Shown here: one piece after another, positions 23,541 through 35,109 of the stretch
How the letters are laid out: each line of letters starts with the position of its first letter
Numbering within the stretch: position 1 is the stretch's first letter
DNA from: Omphiscola glabra
Lineage: Eukaryota; Mollusca; Gastropoda; Lymnaeidae
Direction of reading: 5' to 3'
Length of the DNA stretch: 64,000 nucleotides
NCBI GenBank assembly: GCA_964017045.1
Contig: OZ024809.1
Span: forward strand, 10,608,307-10,672,306
Position numbers and translations under genes: made by a program
Notes under the pieces: model-generated
What the model saw: the letters and a program-made list of their open reading frames with translations, nothing else
The model's database searches: none
Told to the model about the DNA's origin: nothing

Positions 23541-24021
23541 GGAAGTCACAAAGTATTACGAGTAGCGTTGCTCAGATCTTCTACAAGACAAGGTTTGAAT
23601 AGACGAATCTTAATTATCTGGGACGAATCCTAGTGGACCAATTGGGGGCTGGGGCAGGGGTGTGCGTCCTGACTCACATGGAGAGAAAATATGGAAGATT
23701 AATCCAAATGAAATGCTATGACCAATACAAGGGGGGGGGGGATAAGTATTTGCCCTTAATAAGCTCTCAAGTGTCCCTGAGGATGTCCTAATTACTTGGT
23801 CTACAGTCGCAAGCCCTTGTTGGCCTGCTTTTCTGTTGGCGCACCACCTAGTGACACCACTCGAGGTTAGCATTGATCAGGGGTAATAATCGATTACAAA
23901 AGAAAAAAAAATCCAAACTAAGTACTCCAACCCAAATCTGCTTAAGAATCCCCGTTGTAGATGAAACTTGTGAATGGGAAACATACTTGACGCGTCGCAG
24001 TAAGCCTAGCCGTGGGTAATA

Positions 24022-24142
24022 GTCGGTATATGGTTGTACCAGCCGGTATACAGTTGTAACAGTCGGTATAAAGTTGTACCAGTTGGTATACAGTTGTACC
24101 AGTCGGTATAAAGTTGCACCAGTCGGTATAAAGTTGTACCAA
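24022..24142. repeat. 20-bp minisatellite, about 6 copies
   Basis: The unit is 'cagtcggtataaagttgtac'. Confidence 0.92.
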
Positions 24143-25149
24143 GTCACAGACTGAACTATATACAAGTAAACAGTACAAAAAATCCCAACAAGTCAACTAG
24201 TGTTGTTAAAAACACCACGGATGGACATTTTATTAAGCAAGTGGTTCTCTGTATGTGAAAATGTTGTACCCCTAAAACTGAGGGTCTCTCTTTTTTGTGT
24301 TCCTATTTCCTTAAGCCAGAATTCAGCAGGTTTAGATAAGTTAAACATGTGCGTGTACTTTATTTTTTTTTAACATAAAAAACAGCACTTTTTCATATTG
24401 CACATTTGACCAATATCCTGCGTTACAGAAACGCTCAATATATAGCTATAAAAGTAGAAGATATCCTACCTTGATAAGATGGACATTGCCCTCTCCCTTG
24501 ACCACAACGTCTTGACCTGTAACGAGATTAAATGCACTAAATAAGCCTCTCTGGTATTATCCGTGGGTTATAGCACAAAGTAACACAACGCTTTGATAAA
24601 ACCTGGGATAAGCCGACAAATGCGCGCCCTGTTCAGCTTATCCTCCCGTGCACTGTTCAGCTTATCTTCCTATCTGCAGATTAACTTCGACAGGAGGAAA
24701 TAACCCTAGTCTCACCGCGCAGTAAACAAAACTTTGTTATTTTTTATGAACGCGATCGATCAGTGAGTGACAGGTTACGAGAGTACGAGAGGTCACGATA
24801 GGCCACAGGGTCGTTGATCAATATAGCCTCAAAACAGAAATGCCGGCAAAATTGTTGGTTCTATTTCTACGTGGAACTCTTGATCGTTTATTATCACATG
24901 TTCCGGAACTAAGAGTTATAAAATTTAATGACGAGACACAATATTGTTATGATATGTTGAAAAAAACTAATGAAGATATGTTACATTGAAATCTGAAGTT
25001 CCACATAAAATGGACAGAAATTATTTTAACATGGACACAAAGTCTCAACAAAAATAGCTTTAGGATTTTAAGTTAATTCTGTGTGATATGTGACCAAGTT
25101 TAGGTAAAATGTTGGAAAATAGTGGGATTCGAAAACAGCATGTAGCAGA
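24143..25149. other. No gene seen
   Basis: Unique-looking, AT-rich. 'cccgtgcactgttcagctta'-type text is duplicated near 24620-24665. Confidence 0.45.
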
Positions 25150-25265
25150 TAATAACAGATATAAATATATGGACCCTCATGAGAACACATAGAAACGGAT
25201 ATAAATATATAGACCCCAATGACAACAGAAATAAATATATAGACCCCCTTGACAACACATAATAA
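25150..25265. repeat. ~30-bp repeat, about 4 copies
   Basis: The core is 'agataaatatatagacccc' plus 'tgacaacac'. Confidence 0.8.
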
Positions 25266-25321
25266 CAAATGACGCGTTTTACTAACATGGGGAACCTTCC
25301 ACTGTTACAACCAATGAGAAA

Positions 25322-25545
25322 TGAGGTCACGAGATGAGCGTCCTGTCACGAGTTGAGCGTCCTGTCACGAGATGAGGCGCCTGTCACGAGTTGATCGTCC
25401 TGTCACGAGTTGAGCGTCCTGTCACGCGATGAGCGTCCCGTCACTCATTATATGAGCGTCCCGTCACTCATTATATGAGCGTCCTGTCACGATACGCGCA
25501 TCACGTCACGCGATGACCGTCCTGTCACGAGACGGCCGTCCTGTC
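25322..25545. repeat. 19-bp minisatellite, about 11 degenerate copies
   Basis: The core is 'cacgagatgagcgtcctgt'. CpG-rich compared with neighbours. Confidence 0.85.
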
Positions 25546-25835
25546 CATGACGTACGCTCCGTGTACTATCAGGTAATATTATGCCTCATTTCCTATGTAC
25601 CCACTTGATCCATTGACAAGATGAAACGCCCTTGGATATTCTTTTCCTCGAATTTGAAAGACAGATACTAAATTAACTCCCGGAGCTTGATGATGGATCC
25701 GCCCCTAACACACCCCACCCCACCCACGACCCCGCCCACAAACCCGCAGTCAGACATTAAGTCAACGTGGAGTGTCAGTTCGGACCAAGTCGGCAGTGAC
25801 TCCATGGTAGAGTAGACTCTATGGACGTGTTAACT

Positions 25836-25837
<2 letters not shown>

Positions 25838-25880
<43 letters not shown>

Positions 25881-25900
25881 TAAATGTGTGTGTGTGTATT
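25838..25900. repeat. (TA)n followed by (TG)n microsatellite
   Basis: About 19 TA steps, a short AT-rich spacer, then (TG)7. Confidence 0.95.
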
Positions 25901-26229
25901 AAGACTCCAAAACCACTGAAATCTAACCCAACCCCAAACGCCAGTGCTGATTTCAATGTGTTTCCTGTAGTCCAACCTTATTTTAACATCAGTTTGGGGG
26001 GGGGGGGGTGGAGTTCCCGGAGGGTTTGTGACATCATATCCGTGACAACCATCAATTCAAGCGGTGGCCGAAGCAGGGGGGCCACGCAATCTGAAGCGAA
26101 ACAAAATTCCATTCATAGTTAGCCACCCACTTTTCACACTTCAATCTTTATACACGATCTCATTTTTGCGTAACGTCACTTCCTGTCTATATTTATTGTC
26201 TTGGTTTACTTGATCCACGTCAGTTAATG

Positions 26230-26617
26230 CAATGGACTACGATGAGTCACTTCCTTGTTTTGTCACGTGATACGTACCAGCCATTGGTAGGCTTTCTGCT
26301 ACACATAACAACACATAACAACAGATAACAGCTGATCAGCCATTGCCATTAATTTTAAAGCAAAATGTTTGTCTCCATCAGCGCTTCCCCAGTGTTAATT
26401 AAAAAATTTACTTTTCAAAATATTCTTGAATACACGCGTTTCTTTAAATGACATTCATTAAATGTGACAATAATTATAATTCAGTTATGATTAAAGGAAT
26501 AAAGTTGTTTGAAGAAAAATTTGTGAGCTACTAGTGTGTTGCAGACAGCCTACCGGAAGTCTTACTCGTACTTACGCTTATCACGTGACAAAACAATCGA
26601 CTCATCGTAGTCCATTG
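26230..26617. mobile_element. Inverted-repeat element with 19-bp perfect ends
   Basis: The left end caatggactacgatgagtc is the exact reverse complement of the right end. Imperfect similarity continues for about 75 bp into each arm, including gttttgtcacgtgat and ggtaggct-tctgc. The arms are separated by about 230 bp of AT-rich sequence. It is probably a MITE; no coding capacity or clear target duplication. Confidence 0.65.
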
Positions 26618-26695
26618 TGTAGAGTAGCTTTCCTTTCGTCTTCCTCGCCCCTTGTTCCCCAAAACTTTTGAAATTTTTTTAAAATTAGCCCTTCA

Positions 26696-26840
26696 CTGTA
26701 TGGTTTAACCTACTCTTTATTTAATGGTTTAACCGGCTCACCTTCGTTGCATGGTTTAAACTCCCTTTTGTTGTATGGCTTAATGCCCACTTTATTGAAT
26801 GTTTAAGCTCCTCTTTATTGTGTGGTTTAAAATTCCACCT
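26696..26840. repeat. ~27-bp degenerate repeat, about 5 copies
   Basis: The core is 'tttattgtatggtttaaact'. Confidence 0.75.
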
Positions 26841-27802
26841 TCACCTAAACATGTCTGGTTTTGTAATAGGCATTACAACGTGGAGCCTTGAAACTTGCTG
26901 TACGATGAGGAAATAAGATTTAATGGTCAGTGATAAGTGAACCAATAACACGCACTGACACAGAATAGTCCGGACACTTCCACTCAAAAGACTGATAGCG
27001 AGACAAAAATGTACAGTGAAAATTTAAAGAAAAAAAATAATGTCAACTCGGCTCATAAATTATTATTTTTTGGCAAAGTTGTAGAACAACATGAGAACCA
27101 ACTGGTACTTAAGTATCAGCGCATATAACCACCCCCTCCCCCGCGCGCCATTCACGCGTACGTCACACCCATGTTAGACTTATTTGCTCTCATATGAAGT
27201 CTATAAATACAATGTCAAATCTATTAAACTCTATCCCTTGTATCTAGGTCAGTTGTTCATCTGTATTGGTCTCGGGTGACGGGCTCACTCGACAGTTCTA
27301 TGTTGACCCGGGACCTCCGAGAGACCAAAAGACCTATTAACATATGTTTGCCGACATCATTAGAGACGAGCCACGTGACTTAAGCTCAGAAATGGGTCAC
27401 TGTTGACCCTGCTCATCTGTGTTAAGTCTGTTAGCTTTTGTGGGCGTGTGTGTGTATGTGTGTGTGTGTGAGACATCCAAATGGGAAAAGAATAATAGTG
27501 TGTGGTTATCGGGGAAAGGTTTGGTGGGGAGGGGGGGAATGATTTAATAGTGTCAAGACATCGTAACACTTACAGGAGGAAATTAATAGTAGCATATTAC
27601 TAGAAGGGAGACAGAGAGATGATGAGATAACGACAGAGAATGGAGGGAAGGAATAGATGAAGAGATAAAGCGTGTGTATGTATGTGTGTGCGTTTCTAAG
27701 CGGGAGAGGGAGAGAGAGAGATAAAGAGAGAGGGAGAGAAAGAAAGAGAGAGAGAAAACAGGAAAAACTGATTTTTAGGGGTTGTGTTTGGAAATTGGGG
27801 CT
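26841..27802. other. No gene; microsatellites
   Basis: (tg)n at 27446-27470 and a (ga)n purine tract at 27703-27762. No recognisable coding sequence. Confidence 0.5.
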
Positions 27803-27917
27803 GAAAATTATAAAGAATGTGTTGTCTTCAGCAACGAGTCTATGTGCCACGTTTCAGCTGGATAGCTTGACGGGAAGTGGGTCAATTAGCTGTCCAAAGA
27901 ATTTGCCCGTCAGCCAG
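27803..27917 (+). mobile_element. Dispersed repeat fragment, probable retroelement 3' segment, copy 1
   Basis: Shares aatgtgttgtc, gcaacgagtctatg, gtttcag and agaagtgggtcaattagc-like blocks with the minus strand of 61105-61216. The two are 33 kb apart and about 80% alike by eye. There is no coding frame. The ctgtccaaag-type end resembles SINE/LINE tails; the class is unproven. Confidence 0.55.
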
Positions 27918-28674
27918 CCACACTACGAACAAAAGCGAAGTTAGTATAAAGTACTTTTCGAAAGAAGCAAATTCTACGTCATCAACATCTAAAAACAGTT
28001 GTTTGCCCAACCCCATAAGCCATGATAAACAGAGACAACCATCTTTTCAAAGTGTAGATATCACCTCATAACCACCAACCAACTTCAACTTGCAGGAGAC
28101 ACATTAAGATACAACTCTGTACTTGACCATGGCAATTCTCTGTCCACTTCCAGCCTTCAAAACTGTATTGATAATAACATAATAATCGTCTGCAACTATT
28201 TTCTAAAACAATTATTCGCAATCTTCCTTCCAGTTATGCAAGCCGCTCCTACGCTCCACGTACACACCACTGATGCAAGTAGTCTAACAAATTCCCCCCC
28301 CCCCCCCCAAGGTGGGTCTCTCCATACTGACGATGAATGGTAACAGACCCAAAGGACTCCTACCACGTACAGGGACTGACGAGATCTCCATTCGGCCGCC
28401 ATATTGTGACAAAAACAGAGCGTGACATCTGGTCGGCCAGACGTCAGCCGGGCATGGGTGATCGGTTTCGGTCAACTGGCAACCCCAGCCCCGCAACACG
28501 TAGTAAACAGGTCAGAAGTATGACGTCACATGGGGGGGGGGGGCACGGTTTGTTGACGTGTCAAAGAAAACCAATTAAATTCACGACAACAGTAGAAGTC
28601 TGTTCTCTAAAAAAATGGTCCCTAATACTCGCTTTCAGCGCACTGAGTTAAATATATCAGCTCTGGCTCAATGT
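27918..28674. other. No gene seen
   Basis: C run at 28293-28308 and G run at 28531-28541. Open frames of 64-104 codons on both strands are unsupported. Confidence 0.45.
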
Positions 28675-28978
28675 CTAATGCGACACCTCTAACCACCCTT
28701 GAGACACATCTAACCACCTTTGAAACACCTCTAGTCACCATTGAGACACCCTGACCACCCTTGAGACACCTCTAAACAACCTTGAGACACTTTTAACCAC
28801 CTTTGAGACACCTCTAAGCCTCTAAACACCCTAGAGACACATCTAACCACCCTTGAGACACCTCTAACCACCCTTGAGACCCCTCTAACCACTCTTGAGA
28901 CCCCTATAACTACCTCTAAGACACCTCTAACCACCCTTGAGACACCTCTAACCACCCTTGAGACACCTCTTGCTACTT
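28675..28978. repeat. 21-bp minisatellite, about 14 copies
   Basis: The unit is 'cacctctaaccacccttgag' plus a. Confidence 0.92.
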
Positions 28979-29594
28979 GACATTTTACAGTTACCATTTA
29001 CGTCTGCTCGCTCACTTTCGTGTCTTTAAATCCCAGACCTCCACCCCCTCTACTTTTTGTATTTGAAAAAAAAAACCCACAAAAACCCCAACTGGGATAC
29101 ATTGTATCAACCCAAACGCACACCAAATAAAAAACGTGTAGGCCTATAATGACGAGCGATAGACTGGACCGTAACAGTGGGAAAAAATATACAGCCACGT
29201 ACAAAACTCTTGTAATACACTAGCAAACAAAGTTTGAGAAAAAGGAATCAGAAGAAGTTTAGTTTAAAAAAGAAATATTTTTTTTGTTGAAAATTCTGGT
29301 GCAAATGTCTTTGCACAGACATACCAACAAGAGGGATCATTTCCAAGTACTTTCTTGTGTACAGATCAAACAATCAATTGACCACTTATCCTCCGCCCGG
29401 TATGTCTGACAAAGGGAGACAAGATCTATTTTTAGCTGGGGTTATTTGTTCTGGAATAAACCAGAGTTAATGAATGGGTAAAAGGGGAGAGAGTAAACAC
29501 AATCAATGGGAGAGTCGCGTCCCTTTGAACTGAGCTATCTTGTGCAAGCGGCACACATTTCACTGACCCTAATGCTTACCAGGGCTTCCATCCT
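28979..29594. other. No gene seen
   Basis: Unique-looking sequence with A runs at 29066 and T runs at 29277. Confidence 0.4.
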
Positions 29595-29719
29595 GGTTCA
29601 CCCTTTTCTCTCTCCCCTCTGCGTCTTCTTTCCATTCTCCGCCTTCTCTCCCTTCTCTGTCTCTTCTCCGTCTTCTCTCAATTAACTGTCCTCTCTTCCT
29701 CCTCCATCTTCCCCCGTAT
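29595..29719. repeat. Polypyrimidine tract, left part
   Basis: Imperfect 'ctctcccttctccgtctt'-type repeats. The tract is split from 30014-30440 by the fold-back element. Confidence 0.8.
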
Positions 29720-30013
29720 CCGGAAATTTGACCGAAAGAAATTTCGTCGACGGAAATTTGATCGACGGAAATTTGATCGAACGGAAATTTGGTCGAATCT
29801 TTTTTTTTAGTTTACACGTTAAAATTGTGCGTCAAATTTCTATTTGAACGCATTATTTTGTTTTACAATATAGTATAGTACGTTCAAGAAGAAATTTGAC
29901 GAAAATTTTAACGTGTGAACTAAAAAAAAGATTCGACCAAGTTTCCGTTTGATCAAATTTTCGTTATCAATTTTCCGTCGACGAAATTTCTTTCGATCAA
30001 ATTTCCGGTAACC
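29720..30013. mobile_element. Fold-back MITE, copy 1
   Basis: Nearly the whole segment is an inverted repeat. The outer arms are ccggaaatttgaccgaaag and ctttcgatcaaatttccgg; the inner arms run from gtttacacgttaaaat to attttaacgtgtgaac. The same element recurs at 34376-34635. The right end runs on to ggtaacc. Confidence 0.8.
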
Positions 30014-30440
30014 ATCTCCCCCCCCCCCTTTTCTAGGTCTTCTTTCCCTTCTCCGTCCTCTCTCCCCCCTCTCCATTATCTCTCCCTTCTCCGTCTTCCA
30101 TCCCCATTTCTTCTCGGTCTACTCTCCACTCTCAATCTTCTCTCCCTTCTATTTCCTCTCTTCCTCTTTGTCCCCTCCATTCTCTGTCCTCTCATACCTT
30201 CCCCCACTCTTTTCTCCACCCTTCTTTCTCCATCTCTTTTCTACCGATTCTCCTTTCTTTTCTCCTTCCTACTCGCATTTTTCACCAACCTGTCCCTTTT
30301 CTCTTACCTTCTCTTTCCTTTCTGTACACCCTTCTCTACTCATTTTCCTCCCCTTCTTTTCACCTTTTTGTCCCATCTTCTCTACCTCTTCTGTCCACTC
30401 TGCTCTTCGCCTCCCCTCCACCTTTCTTTTCGCCCTCGGC
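30014..30440. repeat. Polypyrimidine tract, right part
   Basis: C/T-rich sequence with the same 'ctcccttctccgtcttc' motif as 29595-29719. It gives Pro/Ser/Phe-rich open frames with no real domain. Confidence 0.8.
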
Positions 30441-30786
30441 AGAGACACCGAGTAATTAATCTTGTAATAAGAACTCATCATACCGAGTTGTCTAGATTTA
30501 CCACATTAACAAAACACCACCATTAGATTCTAGCATACAGCATCTAGAAAGAGTAACATGTTATTAGACACTGATGATTGTAATCAGACCTTAACATAAC
30601 TAGAGTTTAGATAGCACGGTTTCGCTGGCGAGCATGACTCAATTAAAAAATAAAGTAATCGGTTAATCACTCAGCAATAGATAATAATTATGCGACTTTG
30701 ACCTTTGCCCCACATGCGTTTTGTCTCTGTGGACAATGCTTAGCGTGTGTGACGTCAAATCTCTCGGCACATCTATTTTAACAATT
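30441..30786. other. No gene seen
   Basis: AT-rich unique-looking sequence. Confidence 0.4.
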
Positions 30787-30992
30787 CACGGTTCTGTGTC
30801 TGTGACACTCTGGGGGTACTAGTTCAGTGGTTCTTTGACACTCTGGGGGTACCAGTTCAGTGGTTCTGTGTCTGTGACACTCTGGGGGGACCAGTTCAGT
30901 TGTTCTGTGTCTGTGACACTCTGGGGGTACTAGTTCAGTGGTTCTGTGTCTGTGACACTCTGGAGGTACTAGTTCAGTGGTTCTGTGAATCC
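30787..30992. repeat. 39-bp minisatellite, about 5 copies
   Basis: The core is 'ggttctgtgtctgtgacact' plus 'ctgggggtactagttcagt'. Confidence 0.93.
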
Positions 30993-31287
30993 ACATCTTC
31001 TAACCACACATCCACATACCCCTCCAGACATGACAATAGACGCATGTCAACACACATTGAAACTATTTTAAAGAGTTGTGTGGGGGGGGGGGAGGGGGTG
31101 GGTGTGGACTGTCGGATTTATCCAAGAAACGAATAGAAACAGACCCAGACTACGCAGATTGCACAGTGGCTACGTAATTCAGCCCCCCCCCCCCCCAAAG
31201 TACCCACCTGGCACTTAGCCTAAAGCAAAACTAAATATATAAAGCAGATCGTCTAACAGAATATTGACCTAAGCCTCTACCAAACTA

Positions 31288-31450
31288 GGTAAGAAGCTTC
31301 TACCACAGTAACTCAAACGCTTCTACCACAGTAACTCAAACGCCTCTGTCACAGTAACTCAAACGCTTTTACCACAGTAACTCAAACGCTTTTACCACAG
31401 TAACTCAAATGCTTCTACCACAGTAACTCAAACGCTTCTACCACAAATCA
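31288..31450. repeat. 23-bp minisatellite, about 7 copies
   Basis: The core is 'cagtaactcaaacgcttcta' plus 'cca'. Confidence 0.93.
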
Positions 31451-31533
31451 TTGCACGCTCTACCCGTTACACATTGGGAATAAAACTTAGAATGAATAAT
31501 ACTAAACAGTGTAAAAAGCTATCAAGGAAGGAT

Positions 31534-31540
31534 AAAAAAA
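31534..31540 (-). terminator. RNA polymerase III terminator for tRNA-Val
   Basis: A run of seven T residues on the minus strand begins within a few bases of the tRNA 3' end, the standard Pol III stop signal. Confidence 0.75.
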
Positions 31541-31542
31541 TA

Positions 31543-31615
31543 TGTTTCCGCTGGGGCTTGAACCCAGGACCTTCCGCGTGTTAGGCGGATGTGATAACCA
31601 CTACACTACGGAAAC
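31543..31615 (-). tRNA. tRNA-Val (anticodon AAC)
   Basis: The minus strand folds into a complete cloverleaf. The acceptor arms GTTTCCG and CGGAAAC pair at all seven positions with discriminator A. The anticodon stem TCCGC/GCGGA pairs fully around the loop CTAACAC, giving anticodon AAC. The T arm CTGGG/CCCAG pairs fully around TTCAAGC. The A box (TAGTGTAGTGGTTATC) and B box (GGTTCAAGCCC) are intact. There is no intron and CCA is not encoded, as in eukaryotes. A T run follows as terminator. It appears functional rather than a pseudogene. Confidence 0.95.
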
Positions 31616-32006
31616 CACATGAAAAATATTACGGACAGTTTATCTAATAATATAACTTAACACTGGAATCGTCCCTGGCGAAAAGGAGATCAACACGTAT
31701 TGTGCGTTTTCCTCATTATTCAGATGTGTCCATTGTGCGTAATGAGTAATGGAGCCATTGGCACGTTGCTGACATGCTCACCAAAGAGAACAGGGGAATA
31801 AGACACAACGATATCAAAGACGCTCATGTAGGCATCCATCAAAGAAATTTGAACCCTGCTCAGTGGCCGGATTCCTCATGCTGTCTTCTCGGATAATACA
31901 TTACTTCATTGCATCTAAGCTAAGTCTTTATTTTTAATTTTATATAGTTTTTAATGCTGTTCGCTCGCTGAGGAAGACTGTTTGCCGACACGGTCGTTGT
32001 TCTATT
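31616..32006. other. No gene seen
   Basis: Unique-looking sequence between the tRNA gene and the next array. Confidence 0.45.
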
Positions 32007-32302
32007 GCTTCCTTTTCCTCGGATTTTCCCCCCATACCTTGTTTCGTTTCGCGCATTTCCTTTTCCTCGGATTTTCCCCCATACCTTGTTTCGTTTCGCG
32101 CATTTCCTTTTCCTCGGATTTCCCCCCATACCTTGTTTCGTTTCGCGCATTTCCTTTTCCTCGGATTTTCCCCCCATACCTTGTTTCGTTTCGCGCATTT
32201 CCTTTTCCTCGGATTTTCCCCCATACCTTGTTTCGTTTCGCGCATTTCCTTTTCCTCGGATTTTCCCCCATACCTTGTTTCGTTTCGCGCATTTCCTTTT
32301 CA
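32007..32302. repeat. 47/48-bp minisatellite, about 6 copies
   Basis: The core is 'cctcggattttcccccatac' plus 'cttgtttcgtttcgcgcatt'. All six frames show repeat-derived open frames. Confidence 0.95.
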
Positions 32303-32880
32303 GCAGATACAGACAAATTTAGCCAAATAAAGGTGTACCAAATACAGACCTGTTTACCCTCAAACTCTTAAAATCGTACAATATCATCACAAAATCGTTC
32401 AATACATTATCTTAATAGTAAAAAGAATAAACATACAGTATATATAATTTATATAATGTATGCACCTCAAAATCGTACATTGTACGCCAAAATCATAAGG
32501 TAAACAGGTCTGCACATTCAAAACTCAATGGTATAAACAATAGCAGCATCAATCCCCCACCCCGTACACGAAGCTTGACACCCCCATAACCTAAAAATGT
32601 AATATACATATTATATCAAGACACCCCTCCAAGCTTCGTCCAGTTCAACCATCCCCAGCCACCCCTACATCCTATCCACCCCCATCACCGCATCTTAGAG
32701 TCCTTACCCGTAACGACCCATGCACCCTCACCTTCCCATGCTCCCCCCCCCCAGCCATGATAACACAGGTGATGGCCCCAGTATTTGGTTAAACTATCCC
32801 ACCAAAAGCTCTTCAATGATAAAATAATATCTTAAGGTCGGAACTTGAGCATAAACAACTGATCCTGGCATCATGACTTC
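32303..32880. other. No gene seen
   Basis: AT-rich, then C-rich (32550-32760) sequence. 'aaaatcgtac' recurs four times between 32371 and 32490. Confidence 0.4.
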
Positions 32881-33200
32881 TCATCCCAATACACAGTAGC
32901 CGGAGTTCTCATTCATGGATACAGAAGGCTCTCCCACTCACAACACACAGTAGCCGGAGTTCTCATTCATGGATACAGAAGGCTCTCCCACCCCCATCTC
33001 CCACTCACAACACACAGTAGCCGGAGTTCTCATTCATGGATACAGAAGGCTCTTCAACCCCCATCTCCCACTCACAACACACAGTAGCCGGAGTTCTCAT
33101 TCATGGATACAGAAGGCTCTCCCACCCCCATCTCCCACTCCCAATACACAGTAGCCTGAGTTCTCATTCATGAATACAGAAGGCTCTTCAACCCAACCCC
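32881..33200. repeat. 67-bp minisatellite, about 5 copies
   Basis: The core is 'cacagtagccggagttctca' and 'ttcatggatacagaaggctc'. The first interval is 54 bp because the C-rich spacer is shorter; the next three are 67 bp. Confidence 0.93.
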
Positions 33201-33477
33201 CAATAGATGATCGTAGGAAAAATATGCCACAGGAACAAAAAGTCAAATAATTTTTTTTATTAATGATATCCATAATATGTGTAAGTACAATGAAATTTTT
33301 ATGACTGACTATCAGTAAATATCGCCAAAATTCATGGAAAGAAAAGTGATCGGAAGAAAATTGCAAAATATGAAAATCAAACGCATTTATAAAAATATGT
33401 ATGCTTAGATAAGTCTCAAAGTGAAACTTTGTAAGAAAATAATGTTGAATTCTTTTTACAAAACATCTATGTCACCC

Positions 33478-33720
33478 CGTGCTAGATTCCAATGACAATC
33501 GTTTTTTGGTGAGAGTTTAATCTCTGACCCAATCACTTACTCCCATTTATTGTTATTCAATCTGGAATATTCGTGTTTATTGACGTCATACATGACAATG
33601 TTAATAATTTTGAATAAATCATATAATTAAATGTCTGATTATAATATGCATGCCTAACACATAAAATAAACGCATATTTAATCACAAAGCGAGAATCGAA
33701 CCAAGATCATATTAAGCCGT
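33478..33720 (-). mobile_element. Dispersed repeat with tRNA-like promoter motifs, copy 2
   Basis: The minus strand matches the copy at 11455 (gacatttaattatatg, caataaacacgaatatt, tgggtcagagattaaact). A further B-box-like ggttcgattctcgc lies at 33685-33700 on the same strand. It may be a tRNA-derived SINE; the family is not identified. Confidence 0.5.
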
Positions 33721-33809
33721 CTCTTACTTACATTTCTTGATATTTAGTCAATAATGGGCTTTATATGGACTTACAACAAATATAATTATGGTTAATTAAA
33801 CGTTTTTCT

Positions 33810-34155
33810 GGCACTTTTGTCCTGTGGCTTTTTTCTATAGGATGACATGTGATTATTTTCCTGTGGCTTTTTTCCTATAGGATAACATGTGCATTTTTTC
33901 CTGTGGCTTTTTTCCTATAGGATAACAGGTGAATTTTTCCTGTGGCTTTTTTCCAATAGGATAACATGTGAATTTTTTCCTGTGGCTTTTTTCCTATAGG
34001 ATAACAGGTGAATTTTTCCTGTGGCTTTTTTCCAATAGGATAACATGTGAATTTTTTCCTGTGGCTTTTTTCCTATAGGATAATATGGGAATTTTTTACA
34101 GTGGCTTTTTTCCTAGCAAAACATGTAACTTTTTTTTCCTGTGACTTTTTTCCAG
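33810..34155. repeat. ~40-bp minisatellite, about 8 copies
   Basis: The core is 'cctgtggcttttttcctata' plus 'ggataacatgtgaattttt'. Variants aacaggtg and ccaatagg alternate in the middle. Confidence 0.92.
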
Positions 34156-34375
34156 CTCACTCAACAGACACAAAGCACTAGGTCTAAACTAGTGTCCAGG
34201 GACAACTCTTATCTACCAAGGGAATGTCATTAAAATCGTCCAAACATTAAACATTACAGTACCACGTGTTGAATGATTTCACCAGACTATGTATGACTTT
34301 TATTTTTACAAACATCTTACTGTGGGGCTTTGTTAAATATAACTTTTTTTTAAAATGACATCATGCCAATCGTGT

Positions 34376-34635
34376 CCGGAAATTTGATCGAAAGAAATTT
34401 CGTCGACGGAAAATTGATCATTGGTTACCGGAAATTTGATCCAACGGAAATTTGGTCGAATCTTTTTTTTTAGTTTACACGTTAAAATTTTGCGTCAAAT
34501 TTCTTTTTGAGCGCATTATTTTGTTTTATTACATAGTATAATGCGTTCAAAAAGAAATTTGACAAACATTTTAATGTGTGAACTGAAAAAAAGATTCGAC
34601 CAATTTTCGTTCGATCCAATTTCCGGTAACCAATG
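34376..34635. mobile_element. Fold-back MITE, copy 2
   Basis: This second copy of the 29720 element has the same palindromic arms and the same AT-rich centre (cgcattattttgtttta). Here 'ggttaccggaaatt' occurs at 34433 and its inverse 'aatttccggtaacc' at the right end, suggesting the true termini are GGTTACCGG. Confidence 0.8.
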
Positions 34636-35109
34636 ACAATATAGTCCCATATTCATTTGACATCATTATGTGACGTCATGCCAACTTACAATCTGTTCAT
34701 TGTTTCTTCCCTGGTTGTTTATCAAGAACGGAGTACACTACACAGGTGAGCTCTTGTTGAGACGATCAATACAAAGTCATCGATTGATTTATTCCCAACG
34801 TTTTTGGAGAACCCACTGTACGCGTCAAATATAAACTCGTTTGGCAAATGGGTCTGTGTGAACAAAGTTGACATTAAAAGTTAGATTAAAACCAGACAAG
34901 AAGAAGTCAGGTCATAACATTGATTGCACCATTACGTCAGTAGGAATGAAGTGTATAAACATCTGGTCTCCGATGTCAACAAGGGGCAGCCATTGAGCGA
35001 CAATAGTAAATGAATGCTAGGATATCAGTAAACAAACGCTGGAAAATCAATAAACAAAATGCTAGTGTCTGGGTCTACAAGTAACCCAGTGTTTTAATCG
35101 CCAACAAGG
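34636..35109. other. No gene seen
   Basis: Unique-looking sequence; 'aatcaataaacaaaatgctag'-like text occurs twice around 35030. Confidence 0.4.

Noticed and set aside
31982..32371. Phe/Ser/Pro-rich plus-strand and Lys/Arg-rich minus-strand frames of 92-129 codons
   Set aside because: 47/48-bp minisatellite; the same peptide appears in every frame.
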